DNA from: a virus
Virus record (IMG/VR): IMGVR_UViG_3300009008_000074
Span: 1 to 45,568 of that record
DNA length: 45,568 nucleotides
Reading direction: 5' to 3' (one strand)
Shown here: positions 1 through 9,159 of the stretch, in pieces
Layout: each line of letters opens with the position of its first letter
Position numbering within the stretch: position 1 is the stretch's first letter
Notes under the pieces: generated by a model
What the model saw: only the letters and a program-made list of their open reading frames with translations
Database searches by the model: none
What the model was told of the DNA's origin: nothing
Translations under genes and position numbers: made by a program

Positions 1-2
1 CT

Positions 3-68
3 AAACCTAAGGAAGTTTCTAAAAAAGGTGAGCCTGGAAAAAGCGGTTCTTCTTTTTATGATGAATAA
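3..68 (+). CDS. C-terminal end of an upstream gene (partial)
   Basis: The window opens inside a reading frame that ends at TAA 66-68. It gives about 21 residues rich in Lys, Glu, Gly and Ser, ending in FYDE. The next gene starts 6 bases later, which suits the tight packing of this block. A second frame is also open to a TAA at 70-72, so the frame is chosen mainly because its composition looks like a hydrophilic protein tail. From its place before a gp15-like gene it could be a neck or tail-completion protein, but too little is present to tell. Confidence 0.4.
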   Translation, partial: KPKEVSKKGEPGKSGSSFYDE

Positions 69-73
69 ATAAA

Positions 74-1285
74 ATGACAACTCGACAATCTATCAATGAT
101 CCATCAAAAAATCCAACTTCTAAGCAAGAACGATTACCCTCTGGTCTAGAAGGACAAAATATTCCTGATGACTTCTATCTTCCTCCATGCGGGCTGGAGG
201 ATATCGATAAAGCATTGTTTGATTTGTTTGACAAAGAAATACAGTTTTCAATTTCTCAAAAAAGTGAATCTCGGAAGGTGCCTGTTGTATTTGCTACGGG
301 AGAAAGATTTGCGCTAATTAAAAGAAAGAAACCATTAAAAGATGAAAACGGCGCACTTATTTTACCTTTGATTTCAATAAGGCGAACATCAATTGAGCAA
401 TCTTCTTCTGTAGAAAAATTAGCTGACGTTGGAGATCTTGTTATAAAAAGAAGATTAAGTGCCAGAGATCCAGTTTATCAAAATTTAATTAATCGTCAAG
501 ATTTAAGGCACCAAGAAAATGTAAGATCATCTGATAATAATGCAACAAGCGCAGATCCAATATCATCAAAGCCAGGAACAGTCAACTCTAGAAGACTTCC
601 AGTACAAACGGCGTCCGGCGGCCCAGTAATTTCTAACAATGCAGGATCTCATCATATTTATGAAGTAATTACAATTCCTTTCCCACATTTTATCGATGTA
701 TCATATGAAATTACATTCTGGACATCATATACGTCGCATATGAATCAAATGATTGAAAAGTTTGTAGGTTCGTATACAGGAACAAGAAATCAATTCAAAA
801 TTGAATCAGAAAAAGGGTATTGGTTTGTTGCCTACCCAGATGTTTCAGTTTCAAATCAAGATAATTTTGACGACTTTACTAATGATGAAAGAATCATAAG
901 ATATACCTTCAATATGAAAGTTCCCGGGTATATTGTTGCTTCTCAAAATCCAGGTAATATGAGCCCGTTTAGAAAATTTGTTTCTGCACCTGATATTCAT
1001 TTTGATATGTTTACGTCCAATGCACCAATAGTTAATCATCCAAGAGGGCTTCCAGATCCCACAGGAGATCTAAATAAGTTTGTTCTTAGTGACGTAAATG
1101 AATTAAACGAGGCGGGAAACGTAGTTGAAAATGATCGATATGTATATCTGAAAGCACAAACAAAAGTTAGAAATCCTTTTACTAAAGAGGATAAAATAGA
1201 ATACTTAAAAGTACTAACTCGCAATCAACGTCAGGGTGAAACTGTAGTAAGTTCACGTATCATCACAAAGATCGATGAGCTTTAA
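74..1285 (+). CDS. gp15-like tail terminator / sheath stabiliser
   Basis: This 403-residue protein probably caps the top of the tail and joins the contractile tube and sheath to the neck, the role of T4 gp15. Features reminiscent of gp15 are a KVPVVFATGERF segment near residues 68-79 (T4 has RVPITYASKEHF), a following ILPLISIRRTSI segment, and, after a low-complexity linker, a YEVITIPFPHFIDVSYEITFW stretch near 216 followed by a helix carrying NQMIEKFVGSY. It is longer than T4 gp15 (about 270) and carries an Asn/Ser-rich insert near residues 140-205. It lies directly before the sheath genes, close to T4 order (15, 16, 17, 18, 19). No strong Shine-Dalgarno is visible at this ATG. Assignment is by motif and position and is moderate. 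Confidence 0.6.
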   Translation: MTTRQSINDPSKNPTSKQERLPSGLEGQNIPDDFYLPPCGLEDIDKALFDLFDKEIQFSISQKSESRKVPVVFATGERFALIKRKKPLKDENGALILPLISIRRTSIEQSSSVEKLADVGDLVIKRRLSARDPVYQNLINRQDLRHQENVRSSDNNATSADPISSKPGTVNSRRLPVQTASGGPVISNNAGSHHIYEVITIPFPHFIDVSYEITFWTSYTSHMNQMIEKFVGSYTGTRNQFKIESEKGYWFVAYPDVSVSNQDNFDDFTNDERIIRYTFNMKVPGYIVASQNPGNMSPFRKFVSAPDIHFDMFTSNAPIVNHPRGLPDPTGDLNKFVLSDVNELNEAGNVVENDRYVYLKAQTKVRNPFTKEDKIEYLKVLTRNQRQGETVVSSRIITKIDEL

Positions 1286-1308
1286 TTAGACATTTGGGCT
1301 ATTTTTGC

Positions 1309-1315
1309 ATATTTA
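1309..1315 (+). promoter_or_regulatory. Candidate late promoter motif ATATTTA before sheath 1
   Basis: CATATTTATAAG lies 44 bases upstream of the first sheath ATG, in a 67-base gap. The same ATATTTA core recurs before several other virion genes (4551, 7714, 9365, 20051, 36713), which suggests a phage late promoter -10 element. No start site has been measured. Confidence 0.4.
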
Positions 1316-1352
1316 TAAGTGACGTTAGTGAGTCCAGTAGGAGACTAATCAT

Positions 1353-4300
1353 ATGGCTGAGCAAACTTTTAGATCCCCCGGGTTTTTTGAACAAGAAGTT
1401 GACTTAACACAACGAGTTCAATCTCCCTTGGGAACACCCGCAGGTATTATAGGCACTTCTGATAAAGGCCCAGCCTTTGTACCGGTATCTGTAGGGTCCT
1501 TCGCAGATTTTAAAACTAAATTTGGAGATCTTAATTCTAAGAAATTTGGTCCTTATGCGGTAAATGAATTTTTAAAACACAGAGATGCAGTAACCTATGT
1601 AAGAGTTTTGGGTGCAGGAGCAAATGAAACAACTACAGATTTTAATACAACTTCAACACAGGGTTCTGTTAAAAATGCAGGTTTTAAAATAACGCCCGTA
1701 ACTTCAAATGCACAACATTCAGTAGGGGCTGTCCATTTTCTCGCTGCAAAACATTATGTTTCTGCATCAGAAGCTTATGGATATCCGGTCTTTACTCATA
1801 ATGATTCATTTGGTGGAACAAAATTTGTTAATCTAGTTCGAGGCATTATTTTTACAACAAATGATACTCGAGTTGGCGTTTTAAGTGCATCACTTTATGC
1901 ATCTGCATTTAATGCAGGTGATCGATTAGCACTTGAGGGTGGAGACAATATTGCTACACCGTATTCTGCAAGTAATGCTTCGGGAATGGGCGAAAAATTC
2001 AAGCTAATTATTTCCTCATCAGATACAGGTTTCGGAGGAGAAGCTCCTGATGCTGCTAATGGAATTCGTGTTTTAACCGCGTCTCTAAACCCAAGAGACA
2101 AAGATTACATTAGAAATATTCTTAACACGAATCCTGATAAGTTTTCACAAGAAAAACACTTGCTTTATGCAGCATTTGATGTTGAGCCAGAAATTGCTGC
2201 AATGGCAATCGCAGACAAGTCTGTTGTAATGATGTCAGGATCATCGATTACTTCTCCAAATAATAATGGTGGAGAAAACTTCCTTACATCATTTGGTCGA
2301 TTTGATACAAGATATACAACTCCAAGAACAACCAGCTTTATTTCACAACCTTTTGGTCGAACAGAATATGATTTATTCTATTTTGAAACGCTAAGTGACG
2401 GCGCATATGGAACTGGAAAATACAAGATTTCTATAGCTAATGTCCGCGGATCTACAGATGAAAACAACCCGTACGGAACGTTTACAGTTCAAGTAAGAAG
2501 TTACGATGATAACGACAAGTCAAGAGAAGTTCTCGAAGAATTCCCAAATTGTGACTTAAATCCTAGCTCTGAAAACTTTATCGGAAGAATGATCGGCGAT
2601 AAAAAAGTTACATTTAACTTTGACGCTGAACAAGAATCAGAAAGAAAAGTTATTGTTTCCGGAAAATATGCCAACAAATCCAACATTATAAGAGTTGTTC
2701 TTTTAGATGATTTGGTAAGCAAAAGCGCCCCAAAAGAATCTCTTCCATTTGGATTTAGAGGAATACCTACACTTAAAACTAGTAATAACTTAGCAGATTC
2801 ACTTCCTGGAACATCTACATCGACTGCACTTAAATCAACACGATCTAGGCTTGGAATTCATGCAGCACGCACGCTTCCATCTAGTTCACAAGGTGGAAAC
2901 TTAACGGGATCAATTGTTCCGCCTGTCCCACTTAGATTTAAAGTAACAAATGGTGCAGTAAAATCAGGAACTGCTCCCTTTGTTGGATTCCCAGGAGATC
3001 AAGAAACAGTTGATAATCGATTCTACTGGGGCGTTAAGACGACAATGATACCAGGTGATAGCTCAATTCAAGATTCCGGAATTTCAAATGCTGCATTAAA
3101 ATCAAATGCTTCATCTGAGGTCAACAAGGGGTTGATTGATCAAACTAAGTTTTTGGGCATTCAAAAAATGGATGTTCTTGCAACTGGTTCGCAAATAATA
3201 CCTGCAAAGGCTGGCGACTTCAAGACATTCAATAACAATAAGTTTACTTTAGCAAGGGTTGCATTATCACGCCGAGCTGGCGGAACTGCCACAGGAACCT
3301 ATAATGATACAGAGATTACAGGCGCAATTGGCCCGTTTATGAGAGAGGCAGTCTATATAAGAGACGGACTAGTAAATCCGTCATCTTATACAATAAATGA
3401 TAGCCAAACTGAGGGCGCAAATAGAATTACCTTTGCAACGATGCTAAATCAAACTTCTTCGCTTACATTTAATAAGTTTACAGAGTATACAAAGTTTACA
3501 AACATATTTTATGGCGGATATGACGGTTTTAATATTTTAGATAAAAATGCTGCAAGAATGAATGACAAGTCTACATCTCTAGATACGTCTGGCGGAGCTA
3601 ATATATCGTTTACATCACCGGGTATGTCATCTAATATGGCAGGAACAGGTAAAGATAATAATGCAGTAAGATCATATCGTGCAGCAATTGATATCATGAC
3701 AGATCCGTATGCAGTCAATACAAACATCTTAGCAATTCCAGGAATTAGAGAGACATTTGTTACTGACCACGCGTTGGATAAAAACAAAGATTATGGAAAA
3801 TCTATCTATCTAATGGATATGCCAGAGTACGATGGAGATGGAAACAGGCTCTATGATGACTCTACTGGAAAACCAAGCGTCACAAAAACAATTTCAGAGT
3901 TTGAAAGAAGAACACTTGATAATAATGCCGCGGCCGCCTACTTTCCAAACGTAGTTATTAGCGATGATAAAACAGGAGCAAATATCGAGGTGCCAGCCTC
4001 AGTTGCAGCTATAGCAGCGCTAGCCTATAATGATAAAATAGCTTATCCTTGGTTTGCTCCAGCTGGATTCAATAGAGGCGCTTTAGACTTTGTTCAAAAT
4101 GTAGGGGTAAGACTAACAGCGGGCGACAGAGATTCGCTATATAGCGCAAGAATTAATCCAATTGCAACATTCCCACAGCAAGGGTATGTAATATTCGGAC
4201 AAAAAACACTACAACAAGCCAAGTCGGCCCTTGATAGAGTCAACGTAAGAAGAATGCTCCTTGAGGTTAAGAGAATTGTTTCGCAAGTAGCTAATGGATT

Positions 4301-4547
4301 CGTATTTGAACAAAATACGCCCGCGCTACGATCAAAATTTGTTGCTCAAGTTACACCTTTGCTGGCCGTTGTCCAAGCGCAAAGTGGAATTGAACAATTT
4401 AAGGTTGTCATGGACGACTCTAATAATAGCCAAGAGGATATCGAGGCTAACAAGCTAAATGGTCGAATTGTAATTGTTCCGACTAGAAGCATTGAATTCA
4501 TATCAATTGATTTCATTGTCACAAATGCGGGCGTAAGCTTTGCATAA
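1353..4547 (+). CDS. Contractile tail sheath protein, copy 1
   Basis: This 1064-residue protein is a gp18-family sheath subunit that forms the contractile outer tail cylinder. The N-terminus has the family signature: FRSPGFFEQEVDL, then GTPAGIIGTSDKGPAFVPV and a KFG motif. The C-terminal domain (about residue 900 on) has YPWFAPAGFNRG, PQQGYVIFGQKTLQ, a DRVNVRRML helix and a final IEFISIDFIVTNAG strand, all typical of sheath proteins. It is far longer than T4 gp18 (659), so the central region (about 150-800) carries large extra domains. The ATG has a good ribosome site (AGGAG). It is followed 36 bases later by a second, related sheath gene. Confidence 0.93.
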   Translation: MAEQTFRSPGFFEQEVDLTQRVQSPLGTPAGIIGTSDKGPAFVPVSVGSFADFKTKFGDLNSKKFGPYAVNEFLKHRDAVTYVRVLGAGANETTTDFNTTSTQGSVKNAGFKITPVTSNAQHSVGAVHFLAAKHYVSASEAYGYPVFTHNDSFGGTKFVNLVRGIIFTTNDTRVGVLSASLYASAFNAGDRLALEGGDNIATPYSASNASGMGEKFKLIISSSDTGFGGEAPDAANGIRVLTASLNPRDKDYIRNILNTNPDKFSQEKHLLYAAFDVEPEIAAMAIADKSVVMMSGSSITSPNNNGGENFLTSFGRFDTRYTTPRTTSFISQPFGRTEYDLFYFETLSDGAYGTGKYKISIANVRGSTDENNPYGTFTVQVRSYDDNDKSREVLEEFPNCDLNPSSENFIGRMIGDKKVTFNFDAEQESERKVIVSGKYANKSNIIRVVLLDDLVSKSAPKESLPFGFRGIPTLKTSNNLADSLPGTSTSTALKSTRSRLGIHAARTLPSSSQGGNLTGSIVPPVPLRFKVTNGAVKSGTAPFVGFPGDQETVDNRFYWGVKTTMIPGDSSIQDSGISNAALKSNASSEVNKGLIDQTKFLGIQKMDVLATGSQIIPAKAGDFKTFNNNKFTLARVALSRRAGGTATGTYNDTEITGAIGPFMREAVYIRDGLVNPSSYTINDSQTEGANRITFATMLNQTSSLTFNKFTEYTKFTNIFYGGYDGFNILDKNAARMNDKSTSLDTSGGANISFTSPGMSSNMAGTGKDNNAVRSYRAAIDIMTDPYAVNTNILAIPGIRETFVTDHALDKNKDYGKSIYLMDMPEYDGDGNRLYDDSTGKPSVTKTISEFERRTLDNNAAAAYFPNVVISDDKTGANIEVPASVAAIAALAYNDKIAYPWFAPAGFNRGALDFVQNVGVRLTAGDRDSLYSARINPIATFPQQGYVIFGQKTLQQAKSALDRVNVRRMLLEVKRIVSQVANGFVFEQNTPALRSKFVAQVTPLLAVVQAQSGIEQFKVVMDDSNNSQEDIEANKLNGRIVIVPTRSIEFISIDFIVTNAGVSFA

Positions 4548-4550
4548 GGT

Positions 4551-4557
4551 ATATTTA
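4551..4557 (+). promoter_or_regulatory. Candidate late promoter motif ATATTTA before sheath 2
   Basis: GTATATTTAAGAATG lies in the 36-base gap between the two sheath genes, 33 bases before the second ATG. It matches the ATATTTA motif seen before sheath 1 and the tube gene. Confidence 0.4.
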
Positions 4558-4583
4558 AGAATGATATCTTGGAGATTTAAGTA

Positions 4584-7500
4584 ATGGGTGAACGTACTTT
4601 TAAAAGCCCGGGAGTAAGAGCTTTTGAGATTGATAGATCAGGACCAACTCCTTCTGGGCCTACCGGTGTTCCAGCAGGTGTTATAGGAACCTCACAAGAG
4701 GGGCCAGCTTTTGTCCCGGTTACAGTATCAAACTTTTCCGAATTTGAAACAAAGTTTGGTTTTATAGATGGATCACAATTTGGTCCGTTAGCTGCTCAAG
4801 AATGGCTTAAGAATGCAGGAGCTTTGACATATGTTAGGGTTCTTGGAGCAGGTGATGGAAAAAGAAGATCAACATCTGATGGAACTGTAACGCGAGCAGG
4901 ATTTGTTGTCGGTGATCAACAACCTTTGGCAACACAATACCTCGGAGATAATCCGAGTGCCAACACAGGCGGCCCCGGAGGCCAGCTAGGTAGAACATAT
5001 TTTCTAGGCTGTTATATGTCAGAATCTGCAGGGAGTACAATCTTGCAAGATTCAGGGATAGAAAGAGCGGCCGATACCGATACTGTTCGAGGAGCATCAT
5101 CAATACTTCGAGGAGTTCTAATGGCCGCCTCGGGCGTTGCTCTAAGATTATCTTCCTCGAACGGCGTTGTTAATAGCACGACCCCCGCCTCGTCAGATGA
5201 TTCTTCAACAGTCAGAGGATTTCTTACGGGTACTGTTAACTTTGTTAATACATCTCCAAAATTCACTATGCTTCTTCCGGGTCACAAAGGAAGTGATTAT
5301 CCAAGAGTTCTAACTGCGTCTTTTGACCCTACAGATAAAGATTATTTTGCTAATACATTCAATAAGGACCCGCAAAAGATTCAAGATCATGGCTACGTTC
5401 TCTATACGCACTACGATGTTTATCCTAGCTTTGCTGTAGTAACAGGATCAGGAATCACAGCTAAGGGTAGATCTATGATCAATAGCGCAGTTTCACCCGC
5501 AGGCCTCTATTCAGGAAGTGCAGATGTCGCATTCTTGCTCACGGGTGCCTTAGGAAGAGATGCAGGCGCAACAGCCACACCTAATTTTGAAAACTTTAGA
5601 GAAAGATTTAGAGCAGCAAGAACACCATTTATTGTATCACAAAAATTTGGTGGATCTGCAAAAGATCTATTTAGAGTTCATATGCTTAGCGACGGAGTTC
5701 TTAAAGGAAAATCGTCAGATTCAGTAGGGTCTAATACAAAGTATAAGCTTTCAATTGAAAACGTCGCTAAGTCATCAGATGCTTTGAATAAATACGGAAC
5801 ATTCGATCTTGTCCTTAGAGACTTCTATGATAATGATGAAAATGTATTTGTATATGAGTCGCATAGAGGTCTTACCTTAGATCCTACATCGACAAATTAT
5901 ATTGCAAGAAGAATCGGCGATTTAAACACGTATTACGACTTTGATCAAGCAGCAGGATCGCAAAAACTTGTTGTAGAAGGAAAATATCCCAATGTTTCAA
6001 GTAGAATTCGAGTTGAAGTATCGTCCGATGTAGATGAAGACGAGATAGATGATGAAGCACTTCCCGTTGGATTTAGAGGCTTAGATCACCTTCTAACCTC
6101 AGGTTCTAATGCATTAGCAGCACCACCCGATTCATCAGGTGGTGCACATCAAATTCAAAAAAATCCATCGCTTGTTCTAAAATCAGCTGTCCAACCCCCG
6201 GTGCCTTTAAGAGAAAATATTGCAATGGGTCTTGCTCCCAAGAAGATTCCAAACAAATCTCTTTATTGGGGTGTTCAATTTGAAAAGAAAATACTTTTAA
6301 ATGAGCCAAATAAAAGCTCAGTTATTGATCCCACTATTGCCAGCTTTACAAAATTCTTTCCAGATTTTGCAGTTTCAAATCTTAATGTTATGACTGGATC
6401 AAATGCTGGAGAAGCAGATTCTAGTGGGTTTGTATTAGATTGTGATAAGTTTAACAACAATGGCTTTACACTTGAAAATGTTAGAGTTGCAACTGGTTCG
6501 AACGGCTTAGCAACAACGGTAGATAGTTATCTTGTTAATAGCTGGTCCTACGTAAGAGATGGTGATATCTCAATTAGCGATGCAAATAAAACAAGAGCAT
6601 TCAATGTGTCAGATACAGCAAGCCCAGCTGTTAGAAGACTTGCTAAATTCACAATGCCATTCCAGCAAGGATTTGATGGATCTAATATATTTGATAAAAA
6701 TGCTGCAAGCCTATCTAATCTCTCTGCTAAGGGAGAAATGGATGACTCTAATAGAGGATTAACAGCAGGAAATACTGTTGCGGCATTTAAAAAAGCGCTA
6801 GACGTTATGGGAGAAAAAGCAGATGTTAATATCCAGCTTCTAGCTCTTCCCGGAATGAGAGTTTCAACTATAACTGATGATGCAATTTCAACTGTTGAAA
6901 ATAGATTTGATGCACTATACTTGATGGACATTGAAGAAAGAGATACAGTAAACTCTGTAGTTACATCTTCTATTCAAAACGTAAGTGTAACAAATACAGT
7001 TTCGTCATTTAATGATAGATCTTTAGACAGTTCATTTGCTGCAGCATACTTCCCAGACTTGAACGTAGATGTTCAGGTTAAAACACTAAATACAGCAACA
7101 AAAACAGTCGTTGCCAATACTGCGACTGTTCAAGTACCGCCTTCGGTTTCTGTTCTCGGAGCATTTGCATTTAATGATGCTGTAGCATTCCCGTGGTTTG
7201 CTCCTGCGGGCTTTGCAAGAGGCTCTATGGGTGCACAATCAATTGCAGTAAGATTGAATGAAGATAATATCGATGATCTAAACGACAAGAGCATTAATCC
7301 AATTATTAGCTTCCCAAATAGTCAAGGCCCGGTCATATTCGGACAAAGAACATTGCAATCAGCAGCATCTGCTTTAGACCGCGTAAATGTTAGACGACTC
7401 TTGATTGACTTGAGAAGATCTGTAAAACAAGTCGCCCAACAATTAATTTTTGAACCAAACAGAGAATCAACATTGCAAAGATTTACTGCACTCGTCACTC

Positions 7501-7691
7501 CGATCATGAAGCGCGTCCAGCAAAATCAGGGCATCGATCGATTCCGTGTTATTATTGATTCTAGCACTACAACACAAGTAGATATCGAAAATAATACAGT
7601 TAGAGGCAAAATCTTTTTACAGCCTACACGAACAGCAGAGTTTATTTCTCTAGATTTTGTTGTAACAAATTCAGGAGTAGAAGGACTTTGA
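4584..7691 (+). CDS. Contractile tail sheath protein, copy 2
   Basis: This 1035-residue protein is a second gp18-family sheath subunit, clearly related to its upstream neighbour. It shares the N-terminal KSPGVRAFEID and GVPAGVIGTSQEGPAFVPV segments. It also shares the central GFRG and PPVPLR landmarks and the C-terminal FPWFAPAGFARG, VIFGQRTLQ, DRVNVRRLL and AEFISLDFVVTNSG elements. The variable central third differs from copy 1, as expected for exposed domains. A GGAG ribosome site precedes the ATG. Two full-length sheath genes suggest a mixed sheath or alternative sheaths. Neither copy is broken. Confidence 0.92.
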   Translation: MGERTFKSPGVRAFEIDRSGPTPSGPTGVPAGVIGTSQEGPAFVPVTVSNFSEFETKFGFIDGSQFGPLAAQEWLKNAGALTYVRVLGAGDGKRRSTSDGTVTRAGFVVGDQQPLATQYLGDNPSANTGGPGGQLGRTYFLGCYMSESAGSTILQDSGIERAADTDTVRGASSILRGVLMAASGVALRLSSSNGVVNSTTPASSDDSSTVRGFLTGTVNFVNTSPKFTMLLPGHKGSDYPRVLTASFDPTDKDYFANTFNKDPQKIQDHGYVLYTHYDVYPSFAVVTGSGITAKGRSMINSAVSPAGLYSGSADVAFLLTGALGRDAGATATPNFENFRERFRAARTPFIVSQKFGGSAKDLFRVHMLSDGVLKGKSSDSVGSNTKYKLSIENVAKSSDALNKYGTFDLVLRDFYDNDENVFVYESHRGLTLDPTSTNYIARRIGDLNTYYDFDQAAGSQKLVVEGKYPNVSSRIRVEVSSDVDEDEIDDEALPVGFRGLDHLLTSGSNALAAPPDSSGGAHQIQKNPSLVLKSAVQPPVPLRENIAMGLAPKKIPNKSLYWGVQFEKKILLNEPNKSSVIDPTIASFTKFFPDFAVSNLNVMTGSNAGEADSSGFVLDCDKFNNNGFTLENVRVATGSNGLATTVDSYLVNSWSYVRDGDISISDANKTRAFNVSDTASPAVRRLAKFTMPFQQGFDGSNIFDKNAASLSNLSAKGEMDDSNRGLTAGNTVAAFKKALDVMGEKADVNIQLLALPGMRVSTITDDAISTVENRFDALYLMDIEERDTVNSVVTSSIQNVSVTNTVSSFNDRSLDSSFAAAYFPDLNVDVQVKTLNTATKTVVANTATVQVPPSVSVLGAFAFNDAVAFPWFAPAGFARGSMGAQSIAVRLNEDNIDDLNDKSINPIISFPNSQGPVIFGQRTLQSAASALDRVNVRRLLIDLRRSVKQVAQQLIFEPNRESTLQRFTALVTPIMKRVQQNQGIDRFRVIIDSSTTTQVDIENNTVRGKIFLQPTRTAEFISLDFVVTNSGVEGL
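6120..6145 (+). other. GC-rich hairpin inside sheath 2
   Basis: GCACCACC (6120-6127) is perfectly complementary to GGTGGTGC (6138-6145), with a 10-base loop. It lies in codons for a Pro/Ser/Gly-rich linker. It may be a chance product of Pro and Gly codons or an mRNA structure; no U-tract follows, so it is not a normal terminator. Confidence 0.4.
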
Positions 7692-7713
7692 TGGACGTTT
7701 TTGTCGCAACTCC

Positions 7714-7720
7714 ATATTTA
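7714..7720 (+). promoter_or_regulatory. Candidate late promoter motif ATATTTA before the tail tube gene
   Basis: CCATATTTAATAACG lies 31 bases before the tube ATG in a 53-base gap. It is one of the clearest copies of the recurrent ATATTTA motif. Confidence 0.45.
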
Positions 7721-7744
7721 ATAACGTCTGATTAGGAGATCGTA

Positions 7745-8233
7745 ATGGCTGAAACTCTTTCCGTTTCTGAAATGCTTCCAAATAAGTTTGAACCGAAACG
7801 CAATTTTCGGTGGGTTTTTTCTATTGAAGGTATTGATGCCTTCTTAATGAAAGAGGCTGCACGCCCACAAATACAAACTCCAGACAAGGCTATTCCATTT
7901 ATTAATCACACGCGCTATGTTGCAGGACGAACAACCTTTAGCACTCTTGGTGTAACACTTTATGATCCAATTGCACCATCGGGTGCACAACAAGTTATGG
8001 AGTGGATTCGCACGCATTTTGAATCAGTCTCAGGGCGATCTGGCTATGCTGACTTTTATAAACGTGATTGCCAAATTAAAATGCTAGATCCAATCGGAAC
8101 TGTTGTAGAATTGTGGGACATTAAAGGTGCATTTATTACAGATGCTAACTATGGAACTCTAAGCTATGACAGTGATGATCCATCAAATATTACACTCACG
8201 CTAAGATTTGACAATTGCGTTCTTCAATACTGA
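7745..8233 (+). CDS. Tail tube protein (gp19-like)
   Basis: This 162-residue protein is the size of T4 gp19 (163) and should form the inner tail tube through which DNA passes. Tube-family traits are the NFRWVFSIEGIDAFLMKEAARP strand-turn segment near residues 20-40, the VTLYDPI strand, the VMEWIRTHFE helix and a C-terminal beta stretch (ITLTLRFDNCVLQY). Position immediately after the sheath genes matches the 18-19 order of T4-like phages. TAGGAGAT gives a strong ribosome site before the ATG. Confidence 0.9.
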   Translation: MAETLSVSEMLPNKFEPKRNFRWVFSIEGIDAFLMKEAARPQIQTPDKAIPFINHTRYVAGRTTFSTLGVTLYDPIAPSGAQQVMEWIRTHFESVSGRSGYADFYKRDCQIKMLDPIGTVVELWDIKGAFITDANYGTLSYDSDDPSNITLTLRFDNCVLQY

Positions 8234-8262
8234 TCTTTCTTAAATAATTTGTCAATTTAGAG

Positions 8263-8291
8263 TTTAACAGTTTTTGTGCCTGTAATACAAT
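8263..8291 (+). promoter_or_regulatory. Candidate sigma70-like promoter before the gp26-like gene
   Basis: TTTAAC (8263-8268) and TACAAT (8286-8291) are 17 bases apart. The arrangement resembles TTGAAC-N17-TACAAT before the SSB gene and TTGAAC-N17-TATAAT before the second thyX. The -10 overlaps a perfect inverted repeat (8280-8296). Confidence 0.35.
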
Positions 8292-8296
8292 TACAG
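8280..8296 (+). other. Inverted repeat CTGTAA/TTACAG over a -10 box
   Basis: CTGTAA (8280-8285) and TTACAG (8291-8296) form a perfect 6-bp inverted repeat with a 5-base spacer. It overlaps the proposed -10 hexamer and lies just before the ribosome site of the next gene, so it could be an operator or an mRNA hairpin. It is short and may be chance. Confidence 0.3.
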
Positions 8297-8310
8297 CGTA
8301 GGGAGACTTT

Positions 8311-9159
8311 ATGTCTAGAAATGAAATTTTTAATAAGGCTGGAGGCACACCGCCAGTTCCTTCAATGATGAAAGAAACACAGTCACAACTTTCTCAAGAA
8401 TTGGGATTTGATATTCCGGTCGAGACTGTTCCTTTGCCTTCTCTTGGGAAGGTTTATCCTGAGAATCATCCACTTCATATGTCACAAACTGTTGATATCA
8501 GAGCAATGACAGCCAGGGAAGAAGATATCCTTACGTCAAGAGCATTATTAAAAAACGGTAGTATGATTACACGCTTAATTGGATCTTGTCTGACTGATAA
8601 AAATATTGACCCGAATACACTTCTATCAGGTGATAGAAATGCAATTTTAACTGCTATTAGAATTACCGGATATGGGTCTGACTATAATTCTAATATTACA
8701 TGCCCATCTTGTGAAGTAGGACAAGTTCATATTTGCAATCTAACAGACTTGCCAATCAAGTCACTTGATATTGACCCAATAGCACAAGGCCAGAATGAAT
8801 TTGAAATGGTTTTGCCTATGACCGGTAAAAGAATAACTCTGAAGTTCACTACAGGCTATGATGAAAAAGAGTCACAAACAATAGAAGAAAGAAAAAAGAA
8901 GCAAGGTCTTGTGTCAGAATCTTCTGTTACAGATAACCTATTCAGGGCAATTCTTTCAATTGAAGGAAATTCTGATAGGACGTTTATCAACAAGTTTGTT
9001 CGTAATATGCCTGCAAAAGATTCTTTAGCAGCAAGATCATATATAAAGCTTAATGAACCAACCGTAATGATGTCTTCACATTTTACATGCAAGAATTGCG
9101 CGCACGAGGAGGTGCTTCCCCTTCCAATAGGGGCTACCTTTCTTTGGCCTGAATCCTGA
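8311..9159 (+). CDS. gp26-like baseplate/tail assembly protein, zero-frame product
   Basis: This 282-residue protein resembles the T4 gp26 'T4_baseplate' family that acts in tail hub or tube assembly. Family-like traits are the conserved VPLPSLGKVYPENHPLH segment near residues 40-56 and the MTAREEDILTSRALLKNG block near 66-83. Two Cys clusters may bind zinc: C131-x2-C134...C142, and C260-x2-C263 near the C-terminus (HFTCKNCAHEE). The ATG has a GGGAG ribosome site. The gene ends in a short region that overlaps an open +1 frame encoding a conserved-looking extension, so this is likely the short form of a frameshifted pair. Confidence 0.75.
   Translation: MSRNEIFNKAGGTPPVPSMMKETQSQLSQELGFDIPVETVPLPSLGKVYPENHPLHMSQTVDIRAMTAREEDILTSRALLKNGSMITRLIGSCLTDKNIDPNTLLSGDRNAILTAIRITGYGSDYNSNITCPSCEVGQVHICNLTDLPIKSLDIDPIAQGQNEFEMVLPMTGKRITLKFTTGYDEKESQTIEERKKKQGLVSESSVTDNLFRAILSIEGNSDRTFINKFVRNMPAKDSLAARSYIKLNEPTVMMSSHFTCKNCAHEEVLPLPIGATFLWPES

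Noticed and set aside
6548-6931. A 127-codon reverse-strand reading frame inside sheath 2
   Set aside because: It lies opposite an intact sheath gene, has a low-complexity Ser/Leu composition and no ribosome site. All other well-supported genes here are on the + strand.
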